NCBI GenBank assembly: GCA_004323695.1
Contig: SCRU01000003.1
Span: 1 to 43,359, forward strand
Length of the DNA stretch: 43,359 nt
Source: Burkholderiaceae bacterium
Lineage (GTDB): Bacteria > Pseudomonadota > Gammaproteobacteria > Burkholderiales > Burkholderiaceae_C
Direction: 5' to 3'
Shown here one piece after another: positions 40,482 to 43,359 of this stretch (positions are counted from its first letter, which is position 1; every line of letters starts with the position of its first letter). The notes under the pieces are model-generated. The model was given only the letters and a program-made list of their open reading frames with translations. It was not told where the DNA came from and did not search any database. The position numbers and the translations under genes are program-made.

Positions 40482-41735
40482 ATGCCGTTTGCCGCCTTGC
40501 GGGCCAGCCCCGCGTCGATCGATTCGCCCGACATGCGACATGCGGGGCGGGACCTGCTGTCGCTCGCGCTGATGGATGCACGCAACCATACTTTGTACTT
40601 GCTGGCCCTGTACGAGAAAGCACTGGATGCTACAAAAATAGAAGCGAACGACGCCGCCCAGGTGGTGTCGCCGGTCTGGCTGGGCGGCCATGCCGGCTGG
40701 TTTTCCGAGTTCTGGATTGCCCGCAACACGCAGCGCGGACTGGGCCGTGCCTGCCCGCACGAACCGACCCGGCTCGGGTCGATCGAGCCGCACGCCGATC
40801 ACTGGTGGAACCCGCAGCAAAGAGCGCCGGCCGACCGCTGGGGCCCGGAGTTGCCGGACCTGGCCGCGACCCGCTCCTACATGCTCGACACGCTGGAGGG
40901 CACGCTGGAATTGCTGGACAAGGCGCCGGATGAAGACCGGGCGCTGTACTTTTACCGGCTAGCGCTGTTTCATGAAGACCAGCGTGGCGAGCAGCTCATC
41001 ACGATGGCGCAGACACTCGGGGTCGGCCTGCCCATTGATGCGCTGGGCGGCCTCCCGTTGCGCGAACCGTTGCTGCTGCCCGCGACGCGCTGGATGCTCG
41101 GCTCCCCCGATGCCGGTTTCGCGTTCGACAACGAAAAGGCGGTGCACGAGGTGCCCGTGCCGGAGTTCGAAATCGATGCGCAGCCCGTGACCTGGGCGCA
41201 GCTGGTCGAGTTTGTCGACGACGGCGGCTACGACCGGCCCGAACTTTGGCAGCCGCAGGGCTGGGACTGGCTGCAGGCGCTCGCGCAGCTCGAGGGGCGG
41301 CGTGGCCCGCGCTATGTGGACCAGATCGGGGTGGCCAGCGGCGCCGTGCTGCAGACGCGCTTTGGCCAGCCTGCGCGCATGGCTGGCAACCAGCTCGCGA
41401 TGCACATGAGCTGGTGGGAAGCAGACGCCTGGTGCCGCTGGGCCGGGCGCCGCCTGCCGACCGAGGTGGAGTGGGAGATTGCGGCGCACACGGCCGCGGG
41501 GCGCGGCTTTCGCTGGGGCGATGTGCATGAATGGACGGCCGGCATGTTCCGTCCCTGGCCCGGCTTTGGCGCCGATCCGTGGGAGTCGTACTCGCTGCCC
41601 TGGTTCGGGCGCGCGCGCGCGCTGCGCGGCGCCTCTTTTGCCACGCGTGCGCGCATGAAGCACCCCAAGTTCCGCGGCTTTGCGATGCCCTCGCGGGACG
41701 ACATTTTTGTCGGATTTCGCTCTTGCGCTGCCTGA
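40482..41735 (+). CDS. EgtB/SenA-like non-heme iron enzyme (DinB + FGE-sulfatase domains)
   Basis: A 417-residue protein with an N-terminal DinB-like four-helix part (about 20-180) and a C-terminal formylglycine-generating-enzyme fold (FDNEKAVHEVPVPEFEIDAQPVTWAQLVEFV, HMSWWEADAWCRWAGRRLPTE, WGDVHEWTAGMF, LRGASFATRARMKHPKFRGF). This architecture belongs to EgtB (ergothioneine sulfoxide synthase) and SenA (selenoneine synthase). EgtB binds iron through one His and an HxxxH pair; here His70 (LGGHAGWF) and His164 (FHEDQRGE) are present but the second His of the pair is Arg168. No egtD, senB or senC is adjacent. The product could be a variant synthase or an enzyme with altered metal site. ATG 40482 is used because of the promoter spacing; MRHAGRDLLSL (40533) is an alternative. 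Confidence 0.8.
   Translation: MPFAALRASPASIDSPDMRHAGRDLLSLALMDARNHTLYLLALYEKALDATKIEANDAAQVVSPVWLGGHAGWFSEFWIARNTQRGLGRACPHEPTRLGSIEPHADHWWNPQQRAPADRWGPELPDLAATRSYMLDTLEGTLELLDKAPDEDRALYFYRLALFHEDQRGEQLITMAQTLGVGLPIDALGGLPLREPLLLPATRWMLGSPDAGFAFDNEKAVHEVPVPEFEIDAQPVTWAQLVEFVDDGGYDRPELWQPQGWDWLQALAQLEGRRGPRYVDQIGVASGAVLQTRFGQPARMAGNQLAMHMSWWEADAWCRWAGRRLPTEVEWEIAAHTAAGRGFRWGDVHEWTAGMFRPWPGFGADPWESYSLPWFGRARALRGASFATRARMKHPKFRGFAMPSRDDIFVGFRSCAA
40611..40648. repeat. short A/T-rich patch in the EgtB-like gene
   Basis: GCTACAAAAATAGAAGC (40629-40645); its reverse complement GCTTCTATTTTTGTAGC has the GC-TATT-TTT-GTAGC layout of the other patches. It encodes DATKIEAN in a loop between two DinB helices. 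The match is loose, so this copy is the least certain of the intragenic ones. Confidence 0.25.
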
Positions 41736-41797
41736 ACATGGCCGGCCGATCCTGAGGCGCGGCGCCGCCATCCTGCCCAACAATGCCCGGAGACACC

Positions 41798-43359
41798 ATG
41801 ATCGAGCCAACGCACCTGCACACCATTGAGGCAGCGGTGGATGCGATCCTGCGGCGGGTCGGCGCGCGCATCGTGCTGGCCATTCCACTGGGCATTGGCA
41901 AGCCCAATCCCCTGGTGAATGCCCTGTACCGTCGTGTCAAGGCTGACCCATCGCTGCAGCTGCGGATTTTGACGGCACTGTCGCTGCAGCGACCGGTGGC
42001 ACACAGCGACCTGGAGCGCCGCTTTCTTCAGCCGTTCGCCGAGCGGGTGTTCGGCGACTACCCCGATTTGGACTATGTGGGAGATGCGCGCCGGCAAATG
42101 CTGCCAGCAAACATCGAGGTTTACGAATTCTTCATGAAGACCGGGGACTATCTCGGCAATCCGCCGGCGCAGCAGCACCACATCTATTGCAACTACTCGC
42201 ACGTGGCGCGCGACATGAAGGCGCATGGTGTCAATGTCATCGCGCAGGCCATCGCGGTGGATGAATCGGCTGCGCCGCCGCGCTACTCACTCTCCAGCAA
42301 TCCCGATGTGACGCTCGATCTGCTCGACCTGTACCCCCAGGGCGACCCCGCTACGCCGCTGGTGGTGGGTGTCGTGAACCGCAAGATGCCCTTCATGCCG
42401 AACGATGCGCTGGTTCCCGCCAGCCGGTTCGATCTGCTGCTGGGCGACCCGCGCTGCACCCACGACCTGTTCTGCGCGCCCAACATGAAGGTGGACGCAC
42501 AGGAATATGCCATCGCACTGTGGGCCAGCACGCTGGTGGCGGACGGCGGTACCCTGCAGATCGGCATTGGCGCGCTGGGGGACGCCATTGCGCAGGCGTT
42601 GATCGTGCGCGAGCAGCACAACCCCGAATACCGGCAGATGCTGGCCGACCTGCAGGACGCCCTGGGAACCACGCTGCCGGTGGGCAACGACACTGCGCCG
42701 TTCGGGCAGGGCCTGTACGGCTGCTCGGAAATGTTCGTGAACGGGTTTCTCTGGCTGATCCGTGCCGGCATCATCCGCCGCAAGGTCTATGACGACCTGG
42801 CGCTGCAGCGGCTGGTCTCCCAGGGCTTGATCGGCCACGAAGTGACGCCGCAGACCCTGGTGCAACTGCAACGGGCGGGACGCATCGGGACCGAACTGAC
42901 GGCACACGACGTGGACTTTCTCAAGCGCCATGGCATTTTCAAACCACAGGTGCAGTGGGTGGACAGGGATGCGGGCGGCGAGCTGCGCGTTGCCGACCAG
43001 GTGCTGCCGGCGTCTTTGACGCCCGGGCCCGCGTTCGATCGCTTGTGCGGGGTCTGTCTTGGCGCCACTTTGGGCGGCGGCTACATCGCGCACGGCGGCT
43101 TTTTTCTGGGGCCGGGCGACTTCTACCAGGCGCTGCGCGACATGCCCGCGCAGGAAAAGCAGTGCATCAACATGAGCCGCATCCGCTTCATCAATGAATT
43201 GCTCGGGCACGAGGAACTGGCGCGGCTGCAACGCCGCAAGGCGCGCTTCATCAACACCACCATGATGGTGTCGCTGCTGGGCGCCGCCGTGTCGGACGGG
43301 CTGGATTCGGGCCAGATCGTGAGCGGCGTGGGTGGGCAATACAATTTTGTTGCGATGGG
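41798..43359 (+). CDS. acetyl-CoA hydrolase/transferase family protein (3' end beyond window)
   Basis: The first 520 codons are present and the frame is still open at the end of the window. It starts MIEPTHLHTIEAAVDAIL with SD CCCGGAGACACC. Recognisable are IPLGIGKPNPLVNALY, the CoA-binding-type QIGIGALGDAIAQALI and the C-terminal-domain segments YGCSEMFVNGFLWL, where family members keep a catalytic Glu, and TTMMVSLLGAAVSDGLDSG followed by VSGVGGQYNFVAMG. The family moves CoA between acyl groups or hydrolyses acyl-CoA (acetyl-CoA:acetate or succinate transferases, 4-hydroxybutyrate CoA transferase). The specific substrate is not readable. It lies 62 nt after the EgtB-like gene on the same strand. 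Confidence 0.85.
   Translation, partial: MIEPTHLHTIEAAVDAILRRVGARIVLAIPLGIGKPNPLVNALYRRVKADPSLQLRILTALSLQRPVAHSDLERRFLQPFAERVFGDYPDLDYVGDARRQMLPANIEVYEFFMKTGDYLGNPPAQQHHIYCNYSHVARDMKAHGVNVIAQAIAVDESAAPPRYSLSSNPDVTLDLLDLYPQGDPATPLVVGVVNRKMPFMPNDALVPASRFDLLLGDPRCTHDLFCAPNMKVDAQEYAIALWASTLVADGGTLQIGIGALGDAIAQALIVREQHNPEYRQMLADLQDALGTTLPVGNDTAPFGQGLYGCSEMFVNGFLWLIRAGIIRRKVYDDLALQRLVSQGLIGHEVTPQTLVQLQRAGRIGTELTAHDVDFLKRHGIFKPQVQWVDRDAGGELRVADQVLPASLTPGPAFDRLCGVCLGATLGGGYIAHGGFFLGPGDFYQALRDMPAQEKQCINMSRIRFINELLGHEELARLQRRKARFINTTMMVSLLGAAVSDGLDSGQIVSGVGGQYNFVAM

Overview
The window is GC-rich bacterial chromosome with tightly packed genes. Gene content and order fit a beta-proteobacterium of the order Burkholderiales, most likely a member of the Comamonadaceae. 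The clues are the polA / DUF2782 / thrB / BPSS1780-family / uvrD neighbourhood, the xseB-ispA-dxs operon next to a Rieske oxygenase gene, and a small GC-rich repeat around the livF start of a kind familiar from this family. The placement rests on remembered synteny and protein families, not on a search. No phage, IS element, CRISPR array or rRNA was seen, and no stretch of 300 bases or more lacks a gene.

Layout. 1-2.1 kb: two tRNA genes (Ala-CGC, Lys-CTT) behind a consensus -10 box, GMP reductase guaC, and a secreted CxxC protein with a terminator. 2.1-4.5 kb: uvrD. 4.6-12.8 kb: a five-gene minus-strand operon, read in the order glycogen-debranching-like enzyme, GH63-like glucosidase, cytosolic GMC flavoprotein with a Cys cluster, MFS exporter or importer, SDR dehydrogenase. 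12.8-15.0 kb: BPSS1780-type membrane protein, thrB, DUF2782. 15.1-19.5 kb: polA, then two glutathione-transferase-fold genes (yghU and a second gst). 19.5-23.6 kb: minus-strand operon patatin / acetoacetate decarboxylase / 3-hydroxybutyrate dehydrogenase / ClC channel, pointing to ketone-body and polyhydroxybutyrate metabolism. 23.7-27.2 kb: aldehyde dehydrogenase and membrane di-iron hydroxylase, divergent from a LysR regulator. 27.4-29.5 kb: one open reading frame joining an FAD monooxygenase to a siderophore-interacting-type reductase. 29.5-32.4 kb: sulfurtransferase, EamA transporter, Rieske oxygenase. 32.6-35.7 kb: xseB-ispA-dxs (isoprenoid precursors). 35.7-40.3 kb: livK, a terminator, then livH-M-G-F (branched-chain amino acid or related ABC importer). 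40.5-43.4 kb: an EgtB/SenA-like non-heme iron protein and the first part of an acetyl-CoA hydrolase/transferase that runs off the end.

Most notable signals. (1) The five-gene saccharide operon looks like an insertion into an otherwise conserved housekeeping block; its combined function is not one I recognise as described. (2) Short A/T-rich patches with related GCTATTG...TTCAGTAG-type cores lie inside several unrelated core genes (secreted CxxC protein, uvrD, polA, sulfurtransferase, EgtB-like) without breaking their frames. (3) At least five genes carry a -10-like hexamer 5-7 nt before ATG with no Shine-Dalgarno, suggesting leaderless mRNAs. (4) The monooxygenase-reductase fusion contains such a -10 box exactly at the domain junction. 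(5) The livF start lies inside a GC-rich repeat, which supplies an N-terminal extension.
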